From NCBI GenBank assembly GCA_033032175.1, contig CM065309.1, positions 10,044,001-10,108,000 of the forward strand: 64,000 nt of DNA, given 5' to 3'. Below are positions 47,046 through 58,159 of the stretch, in pieces; the first letter of the stretch is position 1; the number at the start of each line of letters is the position of its first letter. The translations under genes were made by a program, and so were the position numbers. The DNA comes from Saturnia japonica (taxonomy: Eukaryota > Arthropoda > Insecta > Lepidoptera > Saturniidae). The notes beneath the pieces are model-generated. The model saw only the letters and a program-made list of their open reading frames with translations. It was not told the DNA's origin and searched no databases.

Positions 47046-48240
47046 TTTTTTTATTTTATTTACTAACTGTTCCTGCAGCTTCACTCACGTGGGCTACAGG
47101 ATGCCATCGATTGGGCAAACACGCGAATCTTGGTCCCCGCTCCCTGTTATTTTAAAATAAAAATGCTTATTTTGGGTGTTCCTTAGAAAAAAACTTTTAA
47201 AATTCTTTATTGTTCTTTTGTTCGAACCCATCTTGAATACGCATCTCAAGTCTGGAACCCCAATTATAATATATATATCACACGCATTGAGAAAATACAA
47301 AAGCGGTTTCTTCGTTTCCTACAGTTTAAATCTGAAATAATTGTACCAGTTTACACATCGCGCTGTAAAAAATTTCATATGCTCCCACTGTATACACGAA
47401 GAGAAATAGCTGATGTATCATATCTTTTGTGTATACTCAATGGCCTAGTTGACTGTTCGGAGATACTGAGCAAAATTAACCTACGTGTACCGGCAGCATC
47501 TTTTAGAAACCCTAACATACTTTATAGTCCTATAGTTAGAACTACCTACAGACAAAATTCCTATTTCATTCGAGTAAGCAGCAGTATGAATAAATTGGTT
47601 AGTGATTTAGACGTTGATATATTTGATACAACTGTGCAGAAGTTGAAAGATCTTTTGAATTCTTATTTTTTTTGTTAATATTTTTGTGTTCTTCCGTCTA
47701 CTTTTTTTTTTATTTATATAAGTACATAAATATTTGTGAGAACTTGTAAATGGCCTTCATTTATTTATATAAGTAACTTAAATAAGTACTTAGCTGTAAG
47801 TTTTCTTAAAATAAAATAAAATAATATTACACTCTCGCTGACTTTTTGCATGTATTTTTAATGTTAACAATTATATAGTAATTTCATTTAACTCTTATGG
47901 TTTCCACAGCGTAAGCCATTTAAGCACCCGAATTGATTCATCATGATCAGTTTTTTTTTATTTTCGCGGAAACCTGGTTCTATTTCTATTATAAAAATAG
48001 CCTAAGTTACTCCTTAAAACATTAGATATCTACCTGTCGAAGACCCGTCTAAATCGGTCTAACCATTTCAGAGATTACCAGAAACAAGCAGAAAGACAGA
48101 CAAGCGGACAAACCGACATACAGATAGACAAATATGAGTTTTTTTTTTTTATTATAGGTGTACTTTCATATGTATTTAGTAAAAAGCTGATATTTTGAAA
48201 TTACAAACAGGTTCGTAAATTTTTTGAATTGTATACATTT
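47046..48240 (+). mobile_element. Repeat family A, split by a LINE insertion
   Basis: The first part (47046-47184) ends GGGTGTTCCTTAGAAA. The second part resumes at about 47828 with CACTCTCGCTGACTTTTTGC. In the full copy at 29112-29640 these two segments are nearly adjacent, so 47185-47827 is an insertion. Confidence 0.75.
47185..47827 (+). mobile_element. 5'-truncated jockey-like LINE (ORF2 C-terminus and tail)
   Basis: An open frame from about 47189 to 47678 reads LYCSFVRTHLEYASQVWNPN, then RIEKIQKRFLRFLQF, FHMLPLYTRREIADVSYLL and ILNGLVDCSEILSKINLRVP. This is the region after the reverse-transcriptase domain in jockey/CR1-type ORF2. No stop in about 160 codons. Tail ends AAAATAAAATAAAATAAT. 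Nested in family A. Confidence 0.8.
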
Positions 48241-48721
48241 TATTCCCATAATTTTCTTTAATTATTTTATGGAAACTTAAGTGATAGATAAAAGTTACCA
48301 TAAACCTACATATGTATAATCTGTTAACAAACCATTCACATAATTTATATTCTTGTTTATTAATTATGCAGATGATAAATATTATTTATTGTCCGATTCA
48401 AATTTAACTATCTTTTTAAAAATATTAAAGTTGTAGATATGAAATAATGGTATATATAACCCAGTAGCTTTGTATATACTACGTAGTGGCCCAATTGGGT
48501 AATAATTCCCTAGTGTAATAATATATTACACGCACAGATTTCAGTAAAAAGGCAGATGGAGCCTTTAGAACAAACAAAGCAGATATGCATTTAGGTCTTT
48601 ATCCTTGATAACCAGATAACGACACGTGCGATCGTGTAAGTAATGTTGCCAGGGCTGTTGAAATAAGATTTACGTTTATTTCACCATTCCAATAGTATAG
48701 TCGTTAATCCATCCTCCGGCA
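48241..48721. other. No gene seen
   Basis: AT-rich, with no repeat partner found in the window. Confidence 0.4.
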
Positions 48722-48943
48722 TCAAACAACTGCTTTTGTACTTGAAATGAAGGGACCCCAAGGCTTCACATAACAATTTTCAAATACACGTATACCTGCC
48801 ACTTTGATTGTTTCATTATCAATGAAAATTTCTTGGTTCTCTTTATGTGTTTTGGTTTAACTTACCATGCCTATCTCTAATGGTTCCGATGTCGTAAGCG
48901 TATGAAAGTTTTGCCGGCCGTCTTGGGTTTTAGATTTTTGCTT
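48722..48943 (-). pseudogene. Unidentified coding-like remnant
   Basis: One minus-strand frame reads KTQDGRQNFHTLTTSEPLEI, then GMVS-stop, then TKTHKENQEIFIDNETIKVA and GIRVFENCYVKPWGPF, to a stop after KAVV. Residue composition looks like real protein and there is a single internal stop. No family recognised. GTAAGT directly follows GGCATG, so an exon end there is possible. Confidence 0.3.
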
Positions 48944-49426
48944 GAGATACTAAATTGCCTAGAGTTCTCTATAATTTTTACATTGGAACCAAATTGCTAT
49001 CTATTTCAGTGTTTGCATTACATTATCAAACAAACTATTATGTAACAAATATTATCCTCCTTTTTGATTCGTGGTAGTCAGGTTGTAAATAAAATAACCT
49101 TTCAACGGTATATACACATAACAATTTTTTTGCTATAACTCCCAGGAAAATATTTATTTGTAACCTAGCAACATATTTGTATTTTTTTTTGTTTTATGAC
49201 AAACAATAACAAAATAACACGGAAAACACTATCAAAATATGCTTTGATAGTCCGTCTTCCTCTTTTTTGCTTTTGGGAAGAAATTTTGCAATTTAATAGC
49301 ACACAATACGGGACATTTTCAAAATAATAATAACTTAGTCCAGTTCAATCCTATAAAAGACAAAAGTCTGTGCGTTAACCGCTAAAAAGTTACCAATTTT
49401 CGCAACTCCTCTTTTTGAGAACACTC

Positions 49427-50148
49427 CCCTGTCTGCCACAGCCAGTATCGGAATACTTGGCATCATCATTTCGAATAAAGCCCTGTTCCGCGGTCAGTTG
49501 GAAAGTAAGGACAAATTGGCCTCAAAGACGCTTTGTGTGCTCAGTAAGGCGAGAACGTTACTTCACGTCGGCTCATCGTCTAAATCTTTACAAGGCGCAA
49601 ATTCTACCCCACATGGAGTATTGTTCTCATCTTCTTCTTCTCATCCAGTACCAGGAACTTCCTTTAAACCGCCTTCAGCGTAAGGCGGCTCGAGTTATTG
49701 ACGATCAAGCTCTTTCCGATCGGCTTGATCCATTGGATCTGCGTAGAGATGTTGTGTCACTATGCGTCTTCTACCGCATTTATCATGGGAAGTGTTCCGA
49801 GGAATTGTTTGCACTGATCCCGGCTGCTGAATTTCACTATAGAATATCGCGTCAGAATCGTAAATTCTATCCACATCACCTCGATGTCCAGCGTTCCACA
49901 ACAGTGCATTTCTTAAGGCTCTTTCTGCCTCGCACAACCATTCTGTGGAACTAGCTATCACCTGAGGTCTTTCCGAGCCGTTTTGACCTGGTGACCTACA
50001 AGAAGAGAGCGTATTCTTCTCTAAAAGGCCGGCAACGCATCTGCGAGCCCTCTGGTGTTGCGGATGTTTTTGGGCGGCGGTGATCACTTTCTATCAGGTG
50101 CGCCGCGCCACCTGCCCGCTTGCCCCCTTTTTATCATAAAAAAACCAC
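49427..50148 (+). mobile_element. 5'-truncated LINE (jockey/CR1-type) ORF2 end and 3' UTR
   Basis: Starts in one frame (GQLESKDKLASKTLCVLSKA), shifts at about 49550 to RYFTSAHRLNLYKAQILPHM, then EYCSH, LNRLQRKAARVIDDQALSDR, RRDVVSLCVFYRIYHGKCSE and FLPRTTILWN. A TAG follows at 49952, then readable sequence continues to GRQRICEPSGVADVFGRR-stop at about 50081. The 3' UTR ends ATCATAAAAAAA. Dead copy (one frameshift, one stop). Its GC content is well above the flanks. Several short LINE tails in the window resemble its 3' end. Confidence 0.85.
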
Positions 50149-51301
50149 AAAGGGTGCTAACATTGCATCCTATATTCTCTCAAATTTGACATAATCGTAT
50201 ACTAATATAGGACATTATCGTGTTCTGACCGGCTCCATCTTTCTCATTTTTAAATCTATGATTACACGATAATTTAAGTGTTGTAATTTTAAATGTCGTG
50301 GTGGTCGTGTGATGTCCACAGCGAAATTTTAGGAAATCGCTTACATATACTAATTTAAATTGGTAACACTATGGGCTGAAAAATGAGAAAACCTGAACGC
50401 TAGAAAAATGTTCTTGTAGTAGGTAACACCATATGTGGGAAAAATATAGAAAAATGTGGATTTCTCGGAGTTTGAAATCGTTAATACGTTTTGGCGGTTG
50501 CTATTATTATTATTTTAAAAATCTGTGTCACTTATGATGTTTTGCCATATCGATGTTTCAAAAATATCAAAATACGTAAGTAGAGAATATAATTATGTAT
50601 CATTCAATGAAATTAAACAATTATAATTAATATTTTTTATATATCACAGTGAACTTAAATATGCCGAAAAAAAAACTTTTAACAATAATAAGAAATTGGC
50701 AACCATCGAGGTAACATTATAAGCATGCATAAAGCTAAACATACATTTTATATATATCTATACAATATATTTTGTAACTATATGAATATAAATAACTTGT
50801 AAGGACATCAAACTTAAAAGATATTCTTGAATATGTATTAATTTTATTTAATAACATCGCATAATTTACTAATTTAAATATAATAGTTTTGTTATTGCGG
50901 ATAATATCTATTGTCTATAACTATAGAATGATTAAATAATTTCCTTAATAGAGCTCTTATCTCATCCAAAAATACCTTGGTTGTGTTTAAATTCATCTTT
51001 GGTTTTGTTAATAATAACTCAAACATTATTAAAGTCCAACATTCAAAACCTCAATGATGCAATAATTGATCTTTTAAAAATTAACGTAAATTAAACACTG
51101 TAGTGAATAAAACAATGAAAACTACTACACATATTTAATTTAATATTATCAATTTTCTATCACAAAATATAAATCAGTAGAGCATTTACATGAATGACAA
51201 TAAAAAATATTTTATACTTTTTAATATGCTGTACGTCAATCAGTGTGGATTACTCGTGGGTGATACAAAAACAGATAATTGGTCTTCAACACAAAAAGTC
51301 T
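50149..51301. other. Gene-free AT-rich stretch
   Basis: No exon, RNA gene or repeat partner recognised. Confidence 0.45.
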
Positions 51302-51454
51302 CCAGGACTTTCTCTATGAAGACTACATTTGGAATTATATAACTATGGTTTTTAGGGCTGACCATAAGGGCCCAGAAACTTAACAGTATAGTCAGTTCTA
51401 AAAACATAGTTATATGATTTTACATGTATTCTTGAGAGAGAAAGAAAGTCCTGG
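51302..51454. repeat. Long hairpin (fold-back MITE-like), ~65-nt arms
   Basis: CCAGGACTTTCTCTATGAAG at the left pairs with the right-end GAGAGAAAGAAAGTCCTGG, and ATATAACTATGGTTTTTAGG pairs with AAAAACATAGTTATAT. Loop near AAGGGCCCAGAAACT. The arms are imperfect but pair along most of their length. A transcript of either strand would fold into an extended stem. A MITE is most likely; a hairpin-RNA source cannot be excluded. Confidence 0.75.
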
Positions 51455-52015
51455 TTGTAGGAAGGCTACAGGCTATTTAACAACACGCTACGACCAATTT
51501 AGCATCAATGAAAAATGTTTATTCCTTTTGAAAGTTTCCATTGCTTGCGCTGCGTAAATGGTTAAAGTTACGTAACAATGATGTGTGATGGAATTGTTTT
51601 TTTTTTTTAAATATCTGACAAAAAATCCGCGATAGTATATATCTATCTTTTAAGGTTGACGCAATATGTCCTTTTTATGGTAATAAAATTTGTTATAATT
51701 TAATGCATTATTTGCGAAGGTGTTTTTATAAGCATGGTATTAATCCATATCAAAATAAATACGTTATTCATTACAAATATTTAATTTAGAACAAAATTGC
51801 CCTTCACAGTAATTGATTTAAATTAATATCTTAGGATATATAGCAGTTTTAAAATAACTCGGCAGCAAAATAATGATCAAGTATCGCGAGTGCATTTTTA
51901 TTATGCAGATGTAAGAGGCGGGCGGTACCTATAATACAGTACCTACGACCCACTCTCTAACCCTTTCTCTCTCATTCTTATGTGACGCAGACGAAGTTGC
52001 GCGAGTCAGCTAGTC
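51455..52015 (+). mobile_element. Repeat family W, second copy
   Basis: Collinear with 42875-43459: ATTTGCGAAGGTGTTTTTAT, then CAGTACCTACGACCCACTCT, ending GTTGCGCGAGTCAGCTAG. Confidence 0.75.
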
Positions 52016-52019
52016 GTTT

Positions 52020-53850
52020 ATAAAACAACCGTTTACATACCAAAATTATAATAGGAAATGTGTTTTCAAAAATGTAATATTTAAAACTATATTATGGGAC
52101 CTAAGTAGTATAAAGAAAACAAAAGAATTAAAGAAATACTACACTTAGATTTTTGCACTACTTTTATAGGCCAGTTAACTTCTTTAGTCGTTTTAAATTA
52201 TGTTGTTACATCCTGCATTGCAGATGTAATATAAAGGTCAGAAGTGAAAAATAACCAACTGGACGGGTTTCTTGTTACATGCATATCGGAATAATCAGAA
52301 CAACTTCATAATAAACTCTGTCTGCATGTCTTCATGCGTGTACTAAGTAGTTAGGTATATACCTTTCTATATACATATATAAAACGATAAATCAATGTGC
52401 TCGTGAATGACATAGAATCAGACACAGTCTGCGTAAAGGGCATTGAGATTATATTTTTCCACATATTTTAATGATGTTTTTGTAATAAGATTTAAAAAAT
52501 AACTCACAAAAAACCCCTTAAGTAGTAGATTTTAGTTTAAATAAATAAAATATACTTTTAATAATTTACTGTTACTGTTGATACTATTACATTTTAACCA
52601 CAAGACTTTTTTTTTTGGCGATTACTCCGAGACCCAGCGCGTGTGATTCTGTTTTAGAAAGGAGAGGATGGAACTAATTGAACAAATCTTCAGAAAACAC
52701 ACCACATGATACAGGAGGTAGATAACACTATATTATTAATATAATTATAAAGAGATAAAGTTTTTTCTAGGAGGTAAACCTCTGGAAAACTACTGATCCG
52801 ATTTGACAATTATATCGTTATGAGATAGGTACATTCTCCCTGCGCGACAAAGACTATATATTTTATTGTTATTACATTTTATATTGCAATTACCACGAAC
52901 GAAATCGCGGGTGGTTATTAGTACTATATATTCAAGTCCTTCGAGTAGCGACCATACAGTTTGCTCATTGTAACAATGTTACCTTAGAAAACTCACCTAT
53001 GACCTACCTAAAATTACGTTTATAAAATGTCGGCAAAACGTTATCATCATACCATGACTTATTGCACCGATATCAATTTGTTGATGCATTTCATTAATTC
53101 AATCTTGCAATTTACGTTATATGTATTTTCTCAATCGATTCGCGATTGCGAAAACCATTCGTAAAATGGAGAGGACATTTTAAAACAAGCGATTATCCTT
53201 ATCTAATACTACAAAAAACACTAACTGTGAGGTTTTAGATTGCCAATCATCCATAAATATAATACTATGTATTCATTCGTTCAAACATTCGTTAGACGGA
53301 TAACTAAGAGTACACAACATACAATGCAATTTATATTTTTATCTGTTAATAACAAAGGTCGAAAACATCTTATTATATCTATTAACAACAACTTTTAGGT
53401 TTCGCTTACGGAATATATTTAAATATATTATGGAAATAACATGGAGTTGCTTTTAATTAAGACGTGAACTTGACAATTGTAATTACTGTTATGCTTTTGT
53501 TTTCCACTAACACAACTGCCAATAGTAGTAATATACAGATAGTACATCAAACTTGCAACAAATTAGATTTATATTCGCACAATTAAAGTGTTTCTTAAAG
53601 TAATTATTCCAATAGTAAGGTTTCTCACGCATAGCATTAGCAAGAAATCTTAATTTCAATGAAAAGGAATGCAAAGAGCAAAAACTTACTGAAAATAATT
53701 TATTTATTCGCAATTAAAATAGATATTCGATATTCGAAATAAGTTTGCATAAGAATTAAATCTGTGGATTTTGTTACAATTGGATCATGTTCTTTAAAGA
53801 GAACATAAGGGCGTTCTTTACAAACGCTGATTAAAACTTTATTTTCACTC
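52020..53850. other. Gene-free stretch
   Basis: AT-rich. An open frame at 53507-53713 (minus) depends on a TTG start and has no coding character. Nothing else supported. Confidence 0.45.
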
Positions 53851-53854
53851 ATAC

Positions 53855-54085
53855 CTTAACAACTCTTTAGAACCACGGTCTCGCCGCGATACGGACGGTA
53901 GGACAAGTTAAGCGAGGCCTTGTACCTGTACAGCTGAAGCGGCTTAATGTATTTAGTGACGTCTGTATAATGTCTAGTGATGTCTGTCCAAGATACAGGA
54001 TTTCCTAGTTTGGGTATCAGGACATGCTTCATTTGTATTTTCGTTCTTTCATAACAAATAAATATTTATTATTATTTATTATTTA
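53855..54085 (+). mobile_element. Probable retroelement 3' end
   Basis: A GC-richer stretch reads RSRRDTDGRTS-stop, followed by GCGAGGCCTTGTACCTGTAC and ending in AATAAATATTTATTATTATT. This resembles an ORF end with 3' UTR and an AT-rich tail. Weak evidence. Confidence 0.35.
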
Positions 54086-54454
54086 ATGCATAATACGAAC
54101 AACCCATCTTTGCAACCCGTCCAGGGCATCGAAGACGTATTTTGCAAATCCGTCCCAGAAATGCAATTAGTTATTTCATACGCGGCCAAACTTGAGCCTT
54201 GTAAAGCAGGTAGACAAGCAAGCAACTACGTGAAAGAACTGTTGCACCCCGTTCAGGATTCCGAGTCTTCAAGATCTAGTGGAGCTGATACTTCCTATGT
54301 AATCCTAGAGAATATCCACACCTATCATTTTCTGGCTGTCACATATTGCGAGCGAGACGTTCTGAAAAGTGGGCCGGAGAAAAGGGGGTTTTGCAAGGAA
54401 ACGCACACATGTAGTTCTGGGCATGAAACTGAACCAAGCTACTATTATGAGTAA
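54086..54454 (+). CDS. Orphan ORF, 122 codons, unknown function
   Basis: An ATG-initiated frame of 369 nt in DNA clearly GC-richer than its surroundings. The protein has seven Cys, mostly in the C-terminal half (YCERDVLKSGPEKRGFCKET, HTCSSGHE), a Ser-rich middle (SESSRSSGADTSY) and a Tyr-rich end (SYYYE). No signal peptide or membrane segment. No intron, no upstream promoter recognised, and it follows a retroelement-like tail directly. It could be a retrocopy, a retroposed exon or part of an unfamiliar TE; I do not recognise it. CCGTCCAG before position 54123 could also be a splice acceptor, making this an internal or last exon. Confidence 0.4.
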   Translation: MHNTNNPSLQPVQGIEDVFCKSVPEMQLVISYAAKLEPCKAGRQASNYVKELLHPVQDSESSRSSGADTSYVILENIHTYHFLAVTYCERDVLKSGPEKRGFCKETHTCSSGHETEPSYYYE

Positions 54455-55043
54455 TTGTGTAAAAAAAAATTATCGCGCTTTGTAAGTAAAAAACATTCTT
54501 TCTTTAATATGTTAAGTTTTATTTCATAGCTTTATACTATTTCCATGATTATCTATCATCATACAATGAATGTAAGAGCATATCAATAATCTTATTGATT
54601 CCATAAAAACTCGGACGTATGTACGATCAAAGGTTGAAGGCTAGTTTCAAACAATCATGGAGGTCACACTATATAATAAATCAAACATTTATAGTATAAT
54701 TTGAAATTCATTAATTGTCATAACTATTACAATTCAAAGTTATAAAATTCAATGAATTACCGTATAGGTCGTATCGTAATAAAGGCCGATGAAGCATAAC
54801 AAACTTTGCACAAAAAAAGAAGTTAATTATAACCAACAAAATTTCAAAAAAAATTAAAAATTATGTGTTCTAAGCAAATTTTTTTTTGTTTGTATCATAT
54901 TAAACCTAAGTCTATATAAAATGTTCTTAACTTTTTTTACCGCCTTGAAGTAGTGGGCTCATGAGGTGTATAAAGAATATAATCGTAACCTCAAAAAATG
55001 ATGTTGGCTGTTTACATACATAAAATTCACAGAGAAACCAAGC
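54455..55043. other. No gene seen
   Basis: AT-rich and without repeat partners. Confidence 0.4.
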
Positions 55044-55739
55044 CCATGACATACGACGTGGGCAGCTGTGAACCGAGTGCATCGGTTAAGTAATAGCTTC
55101 TAAAAAACTGGTGAGAGAAGCATTGAACTGAAGATTTTTAAACAGGCAAGTAGAACCAGTTATACTGTAATTGATGTAATATTCAACAAACTGTTACATA
55201 CATTTCGAACACATATCTACAGTGTATACTGACTAACAAATTTAATGATCCTGAGTTGTTTGTGAATGGAAACATCGTTATTACCTAATAGTATTTTTTA
55301 AATGTAACTAAGGCCGCCTGATGATAAGACGCTACCGCAGTCGTAAACGTAAGGCTAAGGCCACACTACAAAGAGCTTCGCTGGATGTTTAGAGCTAAGT
55401 TAGGAGCTAAGTGACTGATTCTGGTGAACAGAAGCATTAATAACTATGGCAACGCCCACACTGAGAATGACGTGCTTCGCTAGGTGCCAGGTTAGTCGCT
55501 TAGCGAGTCGGATAGCAAAGCCAACGCGTTTGTTAATTTTTGCGTGTCGCTAGGTGATTTTATAATACAGGATATTTTGATCGTTGTTGTGTACAAAAGG
55601 GATCCAATTTGGAATCCATTAAATAAACATTATAAAAGGGTATTAATTATTATAAAGCTGAAAAATTAAATTTTTCATTGTTTCGTGGTAATTCTTTGTA
55701 CTAACGTTCGAGTTCTCTATTTTCAAATCTCGAAAGGTT
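55044..55739. repeat. Tandem duplication, copy 1 (696 bp)
   Basis: Nearly identical to 55954-56648: I count four substitutions and one 1-nt indel. Contains the left end of a Harbinger-like MITE (from 55353), cut off at 55739 where LTR-like DNA begins. Confidence 0.9.
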
Positions 55740-55953
55740 TGTGGAAGAACTATTGCAAAGGGAGGATCCTCCGACCAGACGGGTGTTATGCCTGGCGGGC
55801 AGCTGCCCAACGGTTGTAGTCGGGTTCTTGTATATACACTCAATCGAAGAGTTAATTTCTATAGTGCGATGTAGGATGCGTCGTATGTGGCTCGATAGAT
55901 GTCGCTGTGTGTCGCTATGTAGATGTCGCTACATCACTCCCCTCCAGAGACCG
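55740..55953 (-). mobile_element. LTR-like segment with adjoining polypurine tract
   Basis: On the minus strand: TCTCTGGAGGGGAG (polypurine-tract-like), then TGATGTAGCGACATCTACAT, CGACACACAGCGACATCTAT, ATTGAGTGTATATACAAGAA and an end TAGTTCTTCCACA. TG...CA borders after a purine tract suggest one LTR of a retrotransposon with a scrap of internal DNA. No gag, pol or env coding sequence is present. It sits exactly between the two tandem copies. Confidence 0.55.
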
Positions 55954-56648
55954 CCATGACATACGACGTGGGCAGCTGTGAACCGAGTGCATCGGTTAAG
56001 TAATAGCTTCTAAAAACTGGTGAGAGAAGCATTGAACTGAAGATTTTTAAACAGGCAAGTAGAACCAGTTATACTGTAATTGATGTAATATTCAACAAAC
56101 TGTTACATACGTTTCGAACACATATCTACAGTGTATACTGACTAACAAATTTAATGATCCTGAGTTGTTTGTGAATGGAAACATCGTTATTACCTAATAG
56201 TATTTTTTAAATGTAACTAAGGCCGCCTGATGATAAGACGCTACCGCAGTCGTAAACGTAAGGCTAAGGCCACACTACAAAGAGCTTCGCTGGATGTTTA
56301 GAGCTAAGTTAGGATCTAAGCGACTGATTCTGGTGAACAGAAGCATTAATAACTATGGCAACGCCCACACTGAGAATGACGTGCTTCGCTAGGTGCCAGG
56401 TTAGTCGCTTAGCGAGTCGGATAGCAAAGCCAACGCGTTTGTTAATTTTTGCGTGTCGCTAGGTGATTTTATAATACAGGATATTTTGATCGTTGTTGTG
56501 TACAAAAGGGATCCAATTTGGAATCCATTAAATAAACTTTATAAAAGGGTATTAATTATTATAAAGCTGAAAAATTAAATTTTTCATTGTTTCGTGGTAA
56601 TTCTTTGTACTAACGTTCGAGTTCTCTATTTTCAAATCTCGAAAGGTT
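55954..56648. repeat. Tandem duplication, copy 2 (695 bp)
   Basis: Starts at CCATGACATACGACGTGGGC as in copy 1 and continues past the point where copy 1 is cut, into the rest of the MITE. Confidence 0.9.
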
Positions 56649-56858
56649 AATTTTGTGTCCAACACTTTTGAACCCGATGTGTATTAAATTTCAATCTTGA
56701 ATTCTCATGTAATAATAACTTTCTTCCCAGTTGTGATAGTGTCATGATTTCTTCGTTCGTAATTTGTCCGCACTTTCTATATGGCCAGTATGTAACTTAA
56801 GATTAGCTTAGCAACTAACGTAGCACCCAGCGAGGCTCTATGTAATTTGGCCTTAGCC
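56262..56858. mobile_element. PIF/Harbinger-type MITE (597 bp)
   Basis: Ends are GGCTAAGGCCACACTACAAA and, inverted, GGCTAAGGCCAAATTACATA, extending imperfectly to about 35 bp through GAGCYTCGCTGGRTG. TAA lies immediately outside both ends (56259-56261, 56859-56861), a 3-bp TWA target duplication typical of PIF/Harbinger. No transposase. A truncated left part is repeated at 55353-55739. Confidence 0.75.
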
Positions 56859-56894
56859 TAACACCACAGGTATTATTATAACAAGCGCTTTGCC

Positions 56895-57165
56895 ATCCTC
56901 GAACCTCCTTGTGGCCTAAGATGGTAGCACGCTAAGCCTAATGGAAGAATGGCTCTCAAGTGTAGTTGGTGCTTTTTGGTGCCTATTGGTGCAAGGCGAA
57001 TGTCTTTAAACATGAGTGTTGTAGCTAGACAGACATTAGAAAAAGCGTTACCACCTTGCTATGGTTTCATCACGATGTTTTCCTTCACAGAAAGCTCAGA
57101 CTCATTGCAGGGATTCGAACTCACATCGATCGACGCAGTGTTCGTGCATGCTACCATTTAGCCAT
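56895..57165 (-). mobile_element. SINE2 copy, most complete
   Basis: Read on the minus strand, the head is AATGGCTAAATGGTAGCATG (A-box-like) and GAGTTCGAATCCCTGC (B box), then GAGTCTGAGCTTTCTG, and the body ends CTTGAGAGCCATTCTTCC. Five copies or parts in the window. Confidence 0.7.
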
Positions 57166-57169
57166 TATT

Positions 57170-58159
57170 CCGTAGAAATACTAATAAAAATAACAATTTT
57201 AAATATTGACTTTATAATTACATAATTATCAAATAAATTGTCTTCTGCTATGTGGCTGGAATAGGCATCAGGGATTATACTGAAGCCTTGTAAATTTAAA
57301 GATTAAAATATATTTGTTTTAAGTGAGTTTATGTGGGTGGATGAATATTGTGTAATATATGTACAGAAATTGTGTTTTAAAGGTGCCAACAAAGACATAA
57401 CAAGTCACACGTGTGTCTTCATATCGGTTTAGAAATTTTTAGTGTCAATATAATGACATGTATTTTTGTAGATTAGTTTACTACACAGAATTATCAACTT
57501 AGACTTCTGTCTGAAAGAAACTGAGTCGTCTGTACCACGAGTCTTTTGTCTGGAACCTGTATACATCTTTCTGTAAATTATTGAACTCTTCAATTTAATG
57601 TTTTTTTTTTTTTAATTTAACATAAATTCAATGAAAGTTTATTAAGAATCAGGACATACAATGTCAAAAATATTGAAATTCGGAGCGCGACAATCCAAAA
57701 AAATCATAGATAGGTTTATCACTATGTGTATGGTGGCCGCGATCCCTACCCGCTATATTATTGCATATGCACCAGTTGATTTAGGAACACGACAAACCAA
57801 TAGAAAATCATATATGTCACTGTGTGTATGGTATTGTAATTATATGCCAATATGAATTCAACACATTAACCGTCCCAATAAAACTTCAAAAATAATTAAA
57901 ATCATCCATTAATGTATCGCCTTGCGGGAACGTTTTTTTGAATAAAACGTGAAACTCCTTTAATTTCTTACCAAAACCATAAACATCAAATTTCATATCT
58001 ATAATTTGAGGCATGATGGGCTCTTGGGCTCTTCATACAAACTTTCATCCAAGTTTTATTTTCACCACATGTGGCATAACACAATGAAATAATTTGCTTG
58101 TAATAAAACTGTATAATCATGATAAATTACAATAGGTATATCGAGTAGAAAATATAAAC
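57170..58159. other. No gene; a short repeat remnant at about 57740-57815
   Basis: CACCAGTTGATTTAGGAACA followed by CGACAAACCAATAGAAAATC resembles 45290-45330. The rest is AT-rich and unassigned. Confidence 0.4.

Noticed and set aside
49498..50087. Overlapping frames on both strands at the LINE (61 and 130 codons)
   Set aside because: The 61-codon plus frame is the 5' continuation of the LINE ORF before its frameshift, and the 130-codon minus frame is antisense; neither is a separate gene.
53507..53713. A minus-strand frame ending near GTAAGT that looked like a cuticle-gene signal exon (RINKLFS|GTAAGT)
   Set aside because: The frame begins with TTG, not ATG, there is no TATA box in place, and no downstream exon fits.
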